A stretch of DNA of 41,703 nucleotides from Curvibacter sp. (GTDB lineage: Bacteria; Pseudomonadota; Gammaproteobacteria; Burkholderiales; Burkholderiaceae_C): positions 1-41,703 of the forward strand of contig JAFAMV010000237.1 in NCBI GenBank assembly GCA_019233055.1, in the 5' to 3' direction. Under the pieces are notes generated by a model that saw only the letters and a list, made by a program, of their open reading frames with translations, was not told where the DNA came from and ran no database searches. A program made the translations under genes and the position numbers. Shown piece by piece: positions 1 through 7,886 of this stretch. How positions within the stretch are numbered: the stretch's first letter is position 1; the number at the start of each line of letters is the position of its first letter.

Positions 1-542
1 ACGCCGCGCTCCAGCAGGTACATGGTGGCCTCGTAGCCCATGCCGCAACCGGCTCCCAGATAGTCAGCGTGCCCGTAGCGCGCACCCGCACGTGTATTCA
101 CAACCACGATGTCCAAGGGTTCGAGGGTGTGGCCGATGCGTGCCAGCTCAGCCTCGACGTCGGCGGCGGTGGCGACATGGCCATCCGGAAAGTGCCGGAA
201 ATCCAGCTTCACCCCGGCCTGGAAACACCATTCGAGCGGCACCTGGTCGATCGTCATCGAGGGCCGGGAACCGCCGCTCTTCGCATCCTGCGTCGAATGG
301 AAATGCCAGGGTGCATCGAGGTGGGTGCCGTTGTGCGTCGTCAGCGTGACCCATTCGGCCGCAGCGGCCTCGCCATCCGGAAAATCCCCGACTTGCGTTC
401 CTGGCAGCATCGCCATGAACTCGGGCACGGTGTCGGCGTGTGCCTGGTAGGTGATCCTGGGTGCCAGGGGCGGCGGATCGGAAAGCACCTCATTTTCCAG
501 ATAGATCGACAGATCGACAAAGCGGTGTTTGGGTTTCATCAT
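1..542 (-). CDS. Cyclase-family (kynurenine formamidase-like) metal hydrolase, C-terminus beyond window
   Basis: The reverse strand encodes about 180 residues, and the frame runs off the left edge of the window. Residues 70-80 read HNGTHLDAPWH, which fits the HxGTHxDxPxH metal-binding signature of the cyclase family (PF04199: kynurenine formamidase, isatin hydrolase and relatives). Members hydrolyse amide or lactone-like bonds with a divalent metal and are cytoplasmic. The start at 542 is chosen because ATG overlaps the TGA of the upstream MFS gene (ATGA) and an AGAGG lies about 9 nt before it; a second in-frame ATG at 539 is possible. It is the last visible gene of the leftward catabolic operon, so it probably hydrolyses a ring-cleavage or lactone-type intermediate. 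The family is clear; the substrate is not known. Confidence 0.88.
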   Translation of the reverse strand, partial: MMKPKHRFVDLSIYLENEVLSDPPPLAPRITYQAHADTVPEFMAMLPGTQVGDFPDGEAAAAEWVTLTTHNGTHLDAPWHFHSTQDAKSGGSRPSMTIDQVPLEWCFQAGVKLDFRHFPDGHVATAADVEAELARIGHTLEPLDIVVVNTRAGARYGHADYLGAGCGMGYEATMYLLERG

Positions 543-1693
543 GCAAAGACCTCTTGAGTGGGTGCGGCATGGGCGTTGGGAAGTTGCGAAAAGCACAAGG
601 CGGCCAACAGGGCGATGGCAAAAGCGACCGGCCCAAAGCTGGCATAGCCCCAGGTCTTGACCAGGGTGCCGCCCAAAAGCGGGCCAATGGCGGCGCCGAC
701 CATCAGCATCGCCGGCGTCGCAGCCATGGCGCGACCGCTGCGGTCGAGTCTGGCCAACAAGCCGAAGGCGAAGGTGTGGGTGAACAACATCACGGCGGCA
801 AACACCGAGGCGGCGAATGCATAGGGGGCGAATTGCGCCGAAGACATGATGACCACCACCAGGATGGCCTGAACCCAGGGGCCGACCAACATCACCCGCT
901 TGGCAGACAGTCGCCTTTCCAGGATGGCGGCCAGCAGGGCCGGAAACAGATTCACAAAGCCCAGGGCCACCAGCACGCCCGTCACCGCTTGCAGACCGAA
1001 GCCCCGCTCATGACCGACCCGCTCCAGAAAACTGAAGGTCATGGACTGAACCAAGGCCATGCAGGCAATGCCCGCGATGCCGAACCAGACCGGCTTCGGA
1101 ATCGCCTTCTTGCCGGCTTCCACGGGGTTCGCCAGATTCGTCTCGGCGCGGGGAAAGGCCAGCGCGCTGGCCAGCGCGGCCAACGCCATCACAGCCGAAA
1201 AGATCTGGAAAAGCGCCACCCCGCCCTGCCGGGCCACCAGTTGGGGCGCTCCACCGAGAAACACGATCGCGAAGACCCCCAGCGCCATGCCGACCAGGGC
1301 AAACAAACGATGGGGGTTGGCGCTGCGCGCGATCGTGCCGTGGGTCGCGCTCAGCGCCACCCCCGTGGCCAGGCCACAGGCGGCGTGCAGCCCGGCCAAA
1401 AAGGCGAAGCGGGTGGTCAGGCAGGCGCAGCCGAAGAGCATGGCCGCCGCCCCGAAGCCCACGGCAGCCTCGACGCGGGCCGTGGCCGGAACGAAACGAT
1501 GCGCCAGCCCGACGCTGGCCAGCACCGCGCCTCCCAGGAACAGAGAGGCCAGCAGACCCGCTTGCTGCGGATCCAGCCGGTATTGCGTGATCAGGGTGCC
1601 GACCCAGACGGGCAGCGCCACCAGATCGATCATGCCGGCGCAATGCGCCACCATCAGCGCGAGGCGACCGCGCTTGGAGCTTGTGGTGATCAT
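539..1693 (-). CDS. MFS transporter
   Basis: This is a 384-residue, highly hydrophobic protein with about twelve predicted membrane segments and a long polar loop near residues 185-200 between the two halves. That is the normal size and layout for the major facilitator superfamily. It sits in the inner membrane and moves a small solute by secondary transport. The gene follows the FAD monooxygenase with a 29-base gap, and its stop overlaps the start of the cyclase gene, so it belongs to the operon. It most likely imports the operon's aromatic substrate, or exports a product. No classical aromatic acid:H+ symporter signature was recognised, so the direction and substrate are inferred from context only. 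Confidence 0.85.
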   Translation of the reverse strand: MITTSSKRGRLALMVAHCAGMIDLVALPVWVGTLITQYRLDPQQAGLLASLFLGGAVLASVGLAHRFVPATARVEAAVGFGAAAMLFGCACLTTRFAFLAGLHAACGLATGVALSATHGTIARSANPHRLFALVGMALGVFAIVFLGGAPQLVARQGGVALFQIFSAVMALAALASALAFPRAETNLANPVEAGKKAIPKPVWFGIAGIACMALVQSMTFSFLERVGHERGFGLQAVTGVLVALGFVNLFPALLAAILERRLSAKRVMLVGPWVQAILVVVIMSSAQFAPYAFAASVFAAVMLFTHTFAFGLLARLDRSGRAMAATPAMLMVGAAIGPLLGGTLVKTWGYASFGPVAFAIALLAALCFSQLPNAHAAPTQEVFA

Positions 1694-1722
1694 TTTTGGT
1701 CTCCTTTTGAATGGTCCGGGCT

Positions 1723-2856
1723 TCAGATGGGCTGGGCCAGCGCGAGGAGCGATTCACGCATGATGCGGGCGTGCTCCTCCTTGTCGCCACCTTCGATCTC
1801 GATCGCACCCAAGCGCGCAGAGTTCTCCACCACCATGCGGCAGCGTTCCCAACGCCGTGCTTCGAAGGCGGCCAGCGCAGCCGGAACATCGCCCATGCCA
1901 AGTGCCAGCTCGTCGGCGAGCACCAACGCGTCCTCGATGCCGATGCAGGCACCGGAGGCCAGGTGGGGGGTGGTGGCATGCACCGTGTCACCGATCAGAA
2001 CCACGCGACCTTGCGACCAGGGGCGTGGCAGCAGCAAGCCTTCCAGTGGACGGAAGATGATCTGTGAATGCTCGCCGAGTTGGGCGCGAATGTTCTGCAG
2101 CGTCGGTGCCGTGAAATCAGCCAGAAGCCGCCGCAGGTGCTCGACAAAGCTGGCTGGATCCACATGCTGGTTGACGGAGCGCGGCTCGGTGACGAACAGG
2201 TACATCTCCGTCTTGGAGACCGGGTTCACGCCGGGTTTGACACGCGGCCCCAGCCACATGACGGCGGTTTCGATGTCGGGCGGACGTGGCAGCACGGCGC
2301 GCCAGACGGCCTGGCCGCTGTAGCGAGGCTTCGGGGCCTCGGGGAACAGGGTCTCACGTACCTTGGAATAGAGACCATCGGCACCGATGACCAAGTCATA
2401 ACGCTGGCTCTGACCATCGGTGAAGTGGACCTCGACGGCTTGCGCGTGCTGGTGAATCGCACGGAAGGTGCAACCCAAGCGCACATGCACGCCGCTGGCG
2501 CGGGTGGCGTCCGCGAGGATCCTGGCCAGCACGGGACGCAGGATCGCCCCCCCCCCCGGCACATCGGCACCCGCGATGCGCGGCGTCGGCAGTTCGGCGA
2601 CCTGTTGGCCGTTGGGCAGGCACAGGCGCACACCGTCAGCCGCATGGCCCTCGCGCAAAAACGCCTCCAGCACACCCAATTGCCGCAAGGCCCGCAGAGT
2701 GGCCCCCCCCAGGCTGATGCCTGCGCCGTAGTTGCGCCAACCCGGGTCTATCTCGACCAGGTCAATATTTGCGCCGCGCCGGCGCAGGTCGATGGCCGCC
2801 GCCATGCCGGAAAAGCCACCGCCGATGATGAGGATGTTTAGGTTTGCCAGTGTCAC
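1723..2856 (-). CDS. FAD-dependent aromatic-ring monooxygenase (hydroxylase)
   Basis: This 377-residue protein is a class A flavoprotein monooxygenase. The Rossmann FAD motif IGGGFSG is at residues 11-17 with an acidic E35 ending strand 2. The NADPH/FAD 'DG' motif (DLVIGADG) is at 154-161, and the second FAD motif GDTVHATTPHLASG is at 289-302. Such enzymes use NAD(P)H and O2 to hydroxylate phenolic or N-heteroaromatic acids, which fits a step before ring cleavage. The frame is open further upstream, but the GTG at 2856 is preferred: it overlaps the TGA of the Rieske gene (GTGA) and puts the Rossmann fold at the N-terminus. Codons 100-104 include an 11-base G run on the coding strand, and another 8-base run lies at codons 49-51. 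The exact substrate (hydroxybenzoate, hydroxynicotinate or other) cannot be read from sequence. Confidence 0.9.
   Translation of the reverse strand: MTLANLNILIIGGGFSGMAAAIDLRRRGANIDLVEIDPGWRNYGAGISLGGATLRALRQLGVLEAFLREGHAADGVRLCLPNGQQVAELPTPRIAGADVPGGGAILRPVLARILADATRASGVHVRLGCTFRAIHQHAQAVEVHFTDGQSQRYDLVIGADGLYSKVRETLFPEAPKPRYSGQAVWRAVLPRPPDIETAVMWLGPRVKPGVNPVSKTEMYLFVTEPRSVNQHVDPASFVEHLRRLLADFTAPTLQNIRAQLGEHSQIIFRPLEGLLLPRPWSQGRVVLIGDTVHATTPHLASGACIGIEDALVLADELALGMGDVPAALAAFEARRWERCRMVVENSARLGAIEIEGGDKEEHARIMRESLLALAQPI
2547..2557. repeat. Poly-C tract of 11 inside the monooxygenase gene
   Basis: Eleven consecutive C residues (G on the coding strand) encode a Gly-Gly-Gly stretch of the FAD monooxygenase. 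A second run of eight C lies at 2703-2710 in the same gene. The reading frame is intact at the present length. Runs of this length are prone to replication slippage and to sequencing error. Confidence 0.95.
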
Positions 2857-3206
2857 GAGAATGTCTCCGTCGAGTTGTTGTGGGCAGCCGAATGCAGGCT
2901 GCCATCGGAATCGATGGCCAAAGCGACCGCCTTCAAGGTGTCGCCCAAGCAGGGGCCGAGGATGCAAAGGCCGGTCATGGGGTCGAACAGCGCGCCATGC
3001 GCTGCGCAGACCACATGCACCCCCGATGCATCGAGATACGCGTTCTTTCGCCAGGGCAAAGGGGTTCCATGGTGCGGGCAGGCATCGACCCATGCCCTTA
3101 CCTGCGTTCCGCGTCGCACCACGAATACCGTGGTCCGCCCCGTCGCCTGGGGGTCGAGGCCGAGTGCACCGCCGTCAGGCACGTCGAGCAGATGGCACAG
3201 CCGCAT
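2853..3206 (-). CDS. Rieske [2Fe-2S] ferredoxin-like protein
   Basis: This is a 117-residue protein with a complete Rieske cluster site: Cys43-Pro-His45 and, 22 residues on, Cys67-x-x-His70, followed by the usual Gly-Pro-Cys turn at about residues 84-86. The size matches stand-alone Rieske ferredoxins that carry electrons to oxygenases. No oxygenase alpha subunit or ferredoxin reductase is encoded in the window. The gene lies 16 bases after the extradiol dioxygenase and overlaps the FAD monooxygenase start by 4 bases. It may therefore feed electrons to one of those enzymes, for example keeping the dioxygenase iron reduced, as the unrelated plant-type ferredoxin XylT does. That role is inference; the cluster assignment is secure. 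Confidence 0.92.
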   Translation of the reverse strand: MRLCHLLDVPDGGALGLDPQATGRTTVFVVRRGTQVRAWVDACPHHGTPLPWRKNAYLDASGVHVVCAAHGALFDPMTGLCILGPCLGDTLKAVALAIDSDGSLHSAAHNNSTETFS

Positions 3207-3222
3207 GGTCTGCGCTCAGTGC

Positions 3223-4152
3223 TCAGTGCCCAGCCCCGGGCGGAGGCGGCCCGCCGGGTGCCCACTTTTCGCTGTGCTCGAACAGGAACAGTTGGGAGGC
3301 ATCGGCCCCCATCGGTGCCTCGCGCGCAACCCAGTGGTCGTCATGAAGGTCCATGTCGGCGTCGTACTCGACATGGCATCCCAGCGGAGAGTTGAAGTAC
3401 CAGAACCAGTTGCTGCCGAAACGATGCCGCCCAGGCCCCCAAAAACTCTGGTAACCCTTCTCGACAAAGCGTGTCCCAGCCAACAGCACCTCCGTCGGCC
3501 CGCCCATGTGGAACGTGAAGTGCTCGCAACCCTTCATGAAAGGCGGGGTCTGGATCATGAACAGTGTGTGGTGATCCTGGGTGCCCGCAGGCCGTAGAAA
3601 GGGGCCCACGCCGGTGAAGCGATCGGTGCAGACGAAGCCCAGGCGCCGGTAGAAGGCCTCGGCCTTGGCAGTGTCCGGCACGAAATACACCACGTGCGAG
3701 AGGGAGCGTGGCAGGGCGGGCAGATCGGCTGGCAGTCCCAATCGGTTGGGGCCACGCCGGGCTTCAACGCCCGGCGCATTCACCAACTCAGGCGCGAGGT
3801 CGATCGGCCGACGCATGGAAACCTGGAAGGCCAATGCGAACCCCATGTCGTCGCTGCAGCGCAACACGCCATCTTCGCGAACCACCGCCCGGTCGCGTCG
3901 TAACTCGGCCTCGATCGCGTCCAAAGTCTGTGTGTCTGCCACCCCGTAAATCGTTTCCCGCAGCAGGCTCGCGGTGCCCAGTGAGGCGGGCAAAGCGGCG
4001 TCGTCCTTCGCACGCAGGACGACCGCGGTGCCGTCCAATGCCTCGAAACGATCCCGCCCTGCATCCTTCAGGCCATAGTCGATCAGGTACTGGCGGCAGG
4101 CTGGCAGGTCGTCCACGCCGAAGACCAGGGCATCAGGTCCGATGATGTTCAT
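3223..4152 (-). CDS. Two-domain VOC-fold extradiol ring-cleavage dioxygenase (BphC-like)
   Basis: This 309-residue protein has two vicinal-oxygen-chelate domains, the length and layout of type I extradiol dioxygenases such as 2,3-dihydroxybiphenyl dioxygenase. The second domain carries the expected Fe(II) facial triad: His153 (LSHVVYFV), His211 (CEHFTFH) and Glu262 (CHVEYDAD). A His pair at 194-195 lies where the family has its catalytic base. It would open a catechol-type ring next to the two hydroxyls using O2. The gene follows the hydrolase by 2 bases and precedes the Rieske gene by 16. The N-terminal domain lacks obvious metal ligands, as usual. The substrate is unknown; a plain lyase or glyoxalase role is less likely given the three well-placed ligands. 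Confidence 0.9.
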   Translation of the reverse strand: MNIIGPDALVFGVDDLPACRQYLIDYGLKDAGRDRFEALDGTAVVLRAKDDAALPASLGTASLLRETIYGVADTQTLDAIEAELRRDRAVVREDGVLRCSDDMGFALAFQVSMRRPIDLAPELVNAPGVEARRGPNRLGLPADLPALPRSLSHVVYFVPDTAKAEAFYRRLGFVCTDRFTGVGPFLRPAGTQDHHTLFMIQTPPFMKGCEHFTFHMGGPTEVLLAGTRFVEKGYQSFWGPGRHRFGSNWFWYFNSPLGCHVEYDADMDLHDDHWVAREAPMGADASQLFLFEHSEKWAPGGPPPPGAGH

Positions 4153-4154
4153 GC

Positions 4155-5342
4155 TCAGTTCCTTGTGGTTGATTGATCTGCGTGCCCGGCGGTCGCGCCG
4201 CCGAGTGTCTCGGCGACCCAGTCGGCGATGTAGTGGCCCGCGTTGATCGAGTTGTCGAAGCTGGCGTGCTGCTCACCGCCTTCGCGCTCGGTGAAGATCT
4301 TCAGTTCGCGCTTCGGGCTGTTCTGCAGTTGTTCAAAGGTGCGGTGCGCCCACTTGAGCGGAATCTGCGAATCCTTCTCGCCATGGGTGACCAGAAACGG
4401 CACACGGATCTTTTCGACGACGCCGTCCAGGTGGACGTCTTCCGCGATGCGCATGAAGTCATCGATGTCCTTCGCCCCCCAGACCCAGCACACGTGCTGC
4501 CAGTAGTGCGGCACGGGAAAGTCGCCCTCCTTTTCAAGGCGACGCTTCTGCACCTCACGCCAATCGTGGTTGGCTCCCCAGACCACACCACAGGCGAAGC
4601 GCGGCTCCATGGCCACGGCGCGCGGACAGTAGTAGCCGCCAAGAGAGACGCCTTCGCAACCAATGCGCGCAGGGTCGACATCGGCGCGTGTCTCCAGCCA
4701 ATCGACGACCCGACTGGCCCAGTGCTCGCTGTCGTAGCGCGCCGTCAAGTTATGCAGGCGCAGGGCCTCGCCAGTGCCGGGCTGGTCGATAACCAGCGAG
4801 GACACCCCGCGCTCGGCCAGCCACCCCGGGAGGCCCACGAGGTATTTCATCTCCTTGGTCGAATCCAGGCCATTGACCTGGACCAGGACAGGGGCAGGCC
4901 CCTCGACCCCCTGGGCTCTGACAAACAGACCCGAGAGCCGCTGGCCCTCATAAGGGATCTCCACGCGCTCGCACCGGTCCTGGGCCAAGGCGATGCCCCG
5001 TGCGAAGACCTCCAAAAAGCGCTGGTACAAGGCCTTGCGCCCGGGCGCGCCATGCGCCTGCAGGCGCTCGCAGGTCAGCAGGTAGCTGGCGGCCCGTTTG
5101 TATTTGGCACCCGCCGAGAGCGTGCGCCCGCGGGCTTCATCTTCTTGCGCCAAGGCACAGAGCTTCTCGGCCATGTCAGACCAGGTCTGGCGGAAAGCCT
5201 GCGTGCCCGCCGCATCAGGCTGCCGGGCGGCCTCCTGCAAGGGGGCGCACATGGCCTCGATCTCGCCGATGCGCGCGCCCATCTCGATGGCCAGATCGAC
5301 CGACAGATTCCAGACGTAGTTGGTGGGAAAGTAACGGAACAA
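4155..5342 (-). CDS. Alpha/beta hydrolase with N-terminal helical domain (2,6-dihydroxypseudooxynicotine hydrolase-like)
   Basis: This is a 395-residue protein. A helical N-terminal part (about 1-125) precedes an alpha/beta-hydrolase core with a nucleophile elbow GVSLGGY (Ser233), acid Asp324 in HGEKD and His359 in EQHASFD, so the triad is complete. The arrangement matches the FrsA/2,6-dihydroxypseudooxynicotine hydrolase group, some of which break C-C bonds in diketo compounds. In this operon, two bases before the dioxygenase gene, it probably hydrolyses the meta-cleavage product or a related 1,3-diketone. It differs from the usual meta-cleavage hydrolases (MhpC/BphD, about 285 residues) in having the N-terminal domain. 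A simple esterase role cannot be excluded. Confidence 0.87.
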   Translation of the reverse strand: MFRYFPTNYVWNLSVDLAIEMGARIGEIEAMCAPLQEAARQPDAAGTQAFRQTWSDMAEKLCALAQEDEARGRTLSAGAKYKRAASYLLTCERLQAHGAPGRKALYQRFLEVFARGIALAQDRCERVEIPYEGQRLSGLFVRAQGVEGPAPVLVQVNGLDSTKEMKYLVGLPGWLAERGVSSLVIDQPGTGEALRLHNLTARYDSEHWASRVVDWLETRADVDPARIGCEGVSLGGYYCPRAVAMEPRFACGVVWGANHDWREVQKRRLEKEGDFPVPHYWQHVCWVWGAKDIDDFMRIAEDVHLDGVVEKIRVPFLVTHGEKDSQIPLKWAHRTFEQLQNSPKRELKIFTEREGGEQHASFDNSINAGHYIADWVAETLGGATAGHADQSTTRN

Positions 5343-5371
5343 GACAGTTCCTCCTGGTGGGTTGTGCTATC

Positions 5372-6289
5372 TCAGAGGCCGGGCTTCACCCACAGCGGGA
5401 GCGCGAAGTTGACCCACAGCGCGTTGCTCTTGGCCATGTTGGCGGCGTAGACACCCTGCTGGTAGTTCACGCTGATGTTGACGGGCCCGGCGTTGTAGAC
5501 CACCGATGGGCCGATGGCAAAGCTGCGGGCCCGATTCGCATTGATCGATGCGCCGTTCTGGCTGTCGTCGCTGAACTGGTTCAGGTAGCCGCCGACCACG
5601 CCGACCTTCCAGGAACCGAAGTGCCAGCCGGCCGTGAATTCACCCGCATAGGCATTGCCGGAGCGGTAGCCGGTATCCCCGTTCTTCTGGTTGAACATGA
5701 ACCGGTTGGAGAGGCCGACATCGAGACCGCTGGGATCGTTGTAGCGATAGGCCACCACCGGCTGCCAGGAGGTGTAGCCCACCGCCACGCTGGGTCGGGT
5801 GGGGCTGTAAGAACCCGTGGGCAAGGAGATGTCCAAGCCCCCGGTCAAGTTGGCGTACTGCGAAAACCCCCATCGCATCATGATGGGCGTCAAGGTGATG
5901 TTGGACAGCCCTCGGTGTGTCTCGCTGTCGCCCGCGATCTCTGTGTGCAATGAGACCGCAGGGACGACAAGTTGGGAATACAAATTCGCCCCCAGCCACT
6001 GGGTGCCGTAGGAGGCCAGCACACGTGTGGTGGCCGAGTACGCCGATAACTTGAACGGAACCGGTAGCTTGTTGCCACCGTTGTCGTACAGCCCGTTGGA
6101 CGAGCTGTAGTTGAATTGCTCGACCGCAAACACCCCAGGAATCGGCGGCAATGCCGCAATGAATTCTCCGGTCGATCCCACCGGAAAGGGGGACACCCCG
6201 CCCTCAAGCGCATGGGCATTCTGTGACCCGCCTACGGCCAACGCCGTGCAAGCTGCCGCCATCGCAGCCAGCGTCCATTCTTTTGTCAT
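5372..6289 (-). CDS. Outer-membrane channel, MetA-pathway of phenol degradation type
   Basis: This 305-residue protein has a signal peptide (Lys-containing start, hydrophobic core to about residue 22, cleavage after AHA near 27). It then alternates amphipathic strands rich in Gly, Tyr, Asn and Ser and ends in a strand-like hydrophobic tail, the pattern of a beta-barrel. It resembles the PF13557 family, found in operons for phenol, alkylbenzene and terpene breakdown, where it lets hydrophobic substrates cross the outer membrane. The ATG at 6289 is chosen over one 84 bases upstream because an AAGGAGA site lies just before it and the signal peptide then begins properly. It is the first gene of the operon, so its 5' end marks the operon promoter. 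Confidence 0.88.
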   Translation of the reverse strand: MTKEWTLAAMAAACTALAVGGSQNAHALEGGVSPFPVGSTGEFIAALPPIPGVFAVEQFNYSSSNGLYDNGGNKLPVPFKLSAYSATTRVLASYGTQWLGANLYSQLVVPAVSLHTEIAGDSETHRGLSNITLTPIMMRWGFSQYANLTGGLDISLPTGSYSPTRPSVAVGYTSWQPVVAYRYNDPSGLDVGLSNRFMFNQKNGDTGYRSGNAYAGEFTAGWHFGSWKVGVVGGYLNQFSDDSQNGASINANRARSFAIGPSVVYNAGPVNISVNYQQGVYAANMAKSNALWVNFALPLWVKPGL

Positions 6290-6575
6290 CTCTGTCTCCT
6301 TGTCTCCTGCTCTGCCTGGGCTGTAGAGGTCGCCCATCCAGCTTCGCGTGGCCCAAAGTGGCGCGGACGCCACTCACTTCATTCCGCCGGTCACTTCTGG
6401 ATGCGACCGTGCTCTGGAATGGACCAAAGGTTAAGATTCATCAATACATTGATCAAATGGATTGTTTTGATTCTTTGTATTGACGCCATCCATACATTAA
6501 ACCGAAGACCCCGGAATGGCCTGGCTTGGCAGGGCTCAAGACCGTCACGGACCCCGGAAGAATGGAGACAGCGCC
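6290..6575. promoter_or_regulatory. Divergent promoter region with LysR-type binding repeats
   Basis: This 286-base gap separates the leftward catabolic operon from the rightward lysR gene and is clearly more AT-rich at 6431-6483 than its surroundings. Within that stretch, ATCAAT-AC-ATTGAT (6440-6453) is a perfect inverted repeat. ATCAAA at 6452-6457 pairs with TTTGAT at 6466-6471. An outer pair TCAATAC (6441-6447) / GTATTGA (6477-6483) spans both. LysR regulators normally bind such interrupted dyads (T-N11-A type) between themselves and the operon they control, with an inducer changing contacts nearer the promoter. The binding role is inferred; the repeats are direct observation. Confidence 0.7.
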
Positions 6576-7511
6576 ATGCGCTTCAACAAGCTTGATCTGA
6601 ACCTGCTCGTCGCCCTGGATGCCTTGTTGACTGAACTCAGCATCAGCCGCGCAGCAGAGAAGACAAACCTCAGCCAATCGGCCATGAGCAACGCGCTCGC
6701 CCGTTTGCGCGACTATTTCGATGATGAGTTGCTGATCCAGGTCGGGCGACGCATGCAGGCCACGCCGCGCGCCGAGGTGCTCAAGGATGCGGTGCACGAT
6801 GTGCTGCGTCGCATCGAGGGCTCCATCGCGGCCAGGCCCGAGTTCGTGCCGGCGCAGGCGGAGCGCGAGTTCCGGATCTCGGTCTCGGACTACATGCTGA
6901 GCACCCTGATTCCCCATGTGCTGGCGCGTGCGCACGCCGAGGGCCCGAAGATCCGCTTCGCGTTGTTGCCGCAAGTACAGGACCCGACCCGCTCGCTTGA
7001 CCGTGCCGAGGTGGATCTGCTGGTCTTGCCACGGGAATTCTGCATTTCGGATCACCCGTCCGATGAGTTGCTCCAAGAGCGATACCTCTGCGCCCTTTGG
7101 GCCAAGAGCGAATTGGCGCAGGGCCCGTTGACCGTGGAGCGCTACATGGGTGCCGGGCACATCGTCATGGTGCCCCCCGGGGTCAACACCTCATCACTCG
7201 AGGCGTGGATGGCCGATCGCTTGGGATTCGCACGCAGGGTGGAGGTGACCAGCTTCAGCTTTGCGGCCACCTTGGCGCTGGTGGTGGGAACGGATCGGAT
7301 CGCGACCGTCCACAATCGTCTGGCCCAACGCGCGGCCAGCCACCTGCCCATCGTCTTGCGCGAAAGCCCACTGCCGTTGAGTGAGATGACGCAGATGCTG
7401 CAATGGCATCGCTACCGAACCCGCGATCCGGGCATCCAATGGTTGCGGAGGGTGTTCCATGACGCAGTACAGGACATGGATGCTGCCGATCCAAATCTGT
7501 TCGGCTCCTGA
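6576..7511 (+). CDS. LysR-family transcriptional regulator
   Basis: This is a 311-residue protein with the LysR layout. A winged helix-turn-helix lies at about residues 20-52 (helix pair around SISRAAEKTNLSQSAMSNAL) and is followed by a two-lobed inducer-binding domain. The opening MRFNKLDLNLLVALDALL is typical of the NodD/NahR/LinR branch. The ATG at 6576 is chosen because GGAGA lies 10 nt upstream and the HTH then starts at the usual place; an upstream ATG at 6516 would add 20 residues unlike the family. It is divergent from the catabolic operon and most likely activates it when the substrate or an intermediate binds. Autorepression is common in this family. Confidence 0.93.
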   Translation: MRFNKLDLNLLVALDALLTELSISRAAEKTNLSQSAMSNALARLRDYFDDELLIQVGRRMQATPRAEVLKDAVHDVLRRIEGSIAARPEFVPAQAEREFRISVSDYMLSTLIPHVLARAHAEGPKIRFALLPQVQDPTRSLDRAEVDLLVLPREFCISDHPSDELLQERYLCALWAKSELAQGPLTVERYMGAGHIVMVPPGVNTSSLEAWMADRLGFARRVEVTSFSFAATLALVVGTDRIATVHNRLAQRAASHLPIVLRESPLPLSEMTQMLQWHRYRTRDPGIQWLRRVFHDAVQDMDAADPNLFGS

Positions 7512-7550
7512 ACGCTTGGTGGGCGATGGACGAAATTCCTGTGATAGCAG

Positions 7551-7733
7551 CTACGCCCCCTGTCCGGTCGGAGCCTCCACCGTATCTGAATAGGCACCGA
7601 ACCCGATCCTCGCGAATCCCGGCTTTTCACACCAGGCCTTGAACTGGATGGTGTCTCCGTCCTCCAGGCAGCTACGCCGCTTCCCTCCCGATAACGCCAC
7701 GGGCACACGCCCTCCCCGGGCAGCAGTGCGCAA
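7551..7733 (-). pseudogene. C-terminal remnant of a fumarylacetoacetase
   Basis: The reverse strand encodes about 50 residues resembling the end of bacterial fumarylacetoacetases: a stretch with LEDGDTIQFKAWCEKPG and then ARIGFG, ending at a TAG. Upstream the similarity fades within a few codons and no catalytic domain is present. The enzyme normally splits fumarylacetoacetate (or a similar product) into fumarate and an acid at the end of the homogentisate or gentisate-like routes. It is convergent with lysR and lies at the edge of transposon debris, so a complete gene was probably once here and was cut by an insertion or deletion. Family recognition is from memory of the motif and is fairly confident. 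Confidence 0.65.
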
Positions 7734-7886
7734 CCATCCGCTGAAGGGAAATTGTCATGCCCCATGCGACACCTGCTCACCAGGCCATCTGCCGAAGCAA
7801 AAATATGTTGACTGTTATCCGGCGGAGCAGGCATGAGCGCCGTTCACTTGATTCGTGCCTATGTGTGAAGTACCTGATCTGAAATT

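Noticed and set aside
461..2323. 620-codon open frame on the plus strand
   Set aside because: It is antisense to the MFS and FAD monooxygenase genes, has a low-complexity composition (Gly, Arg, Gln, His rich) and matches no family; it results from GC-biased codon use.
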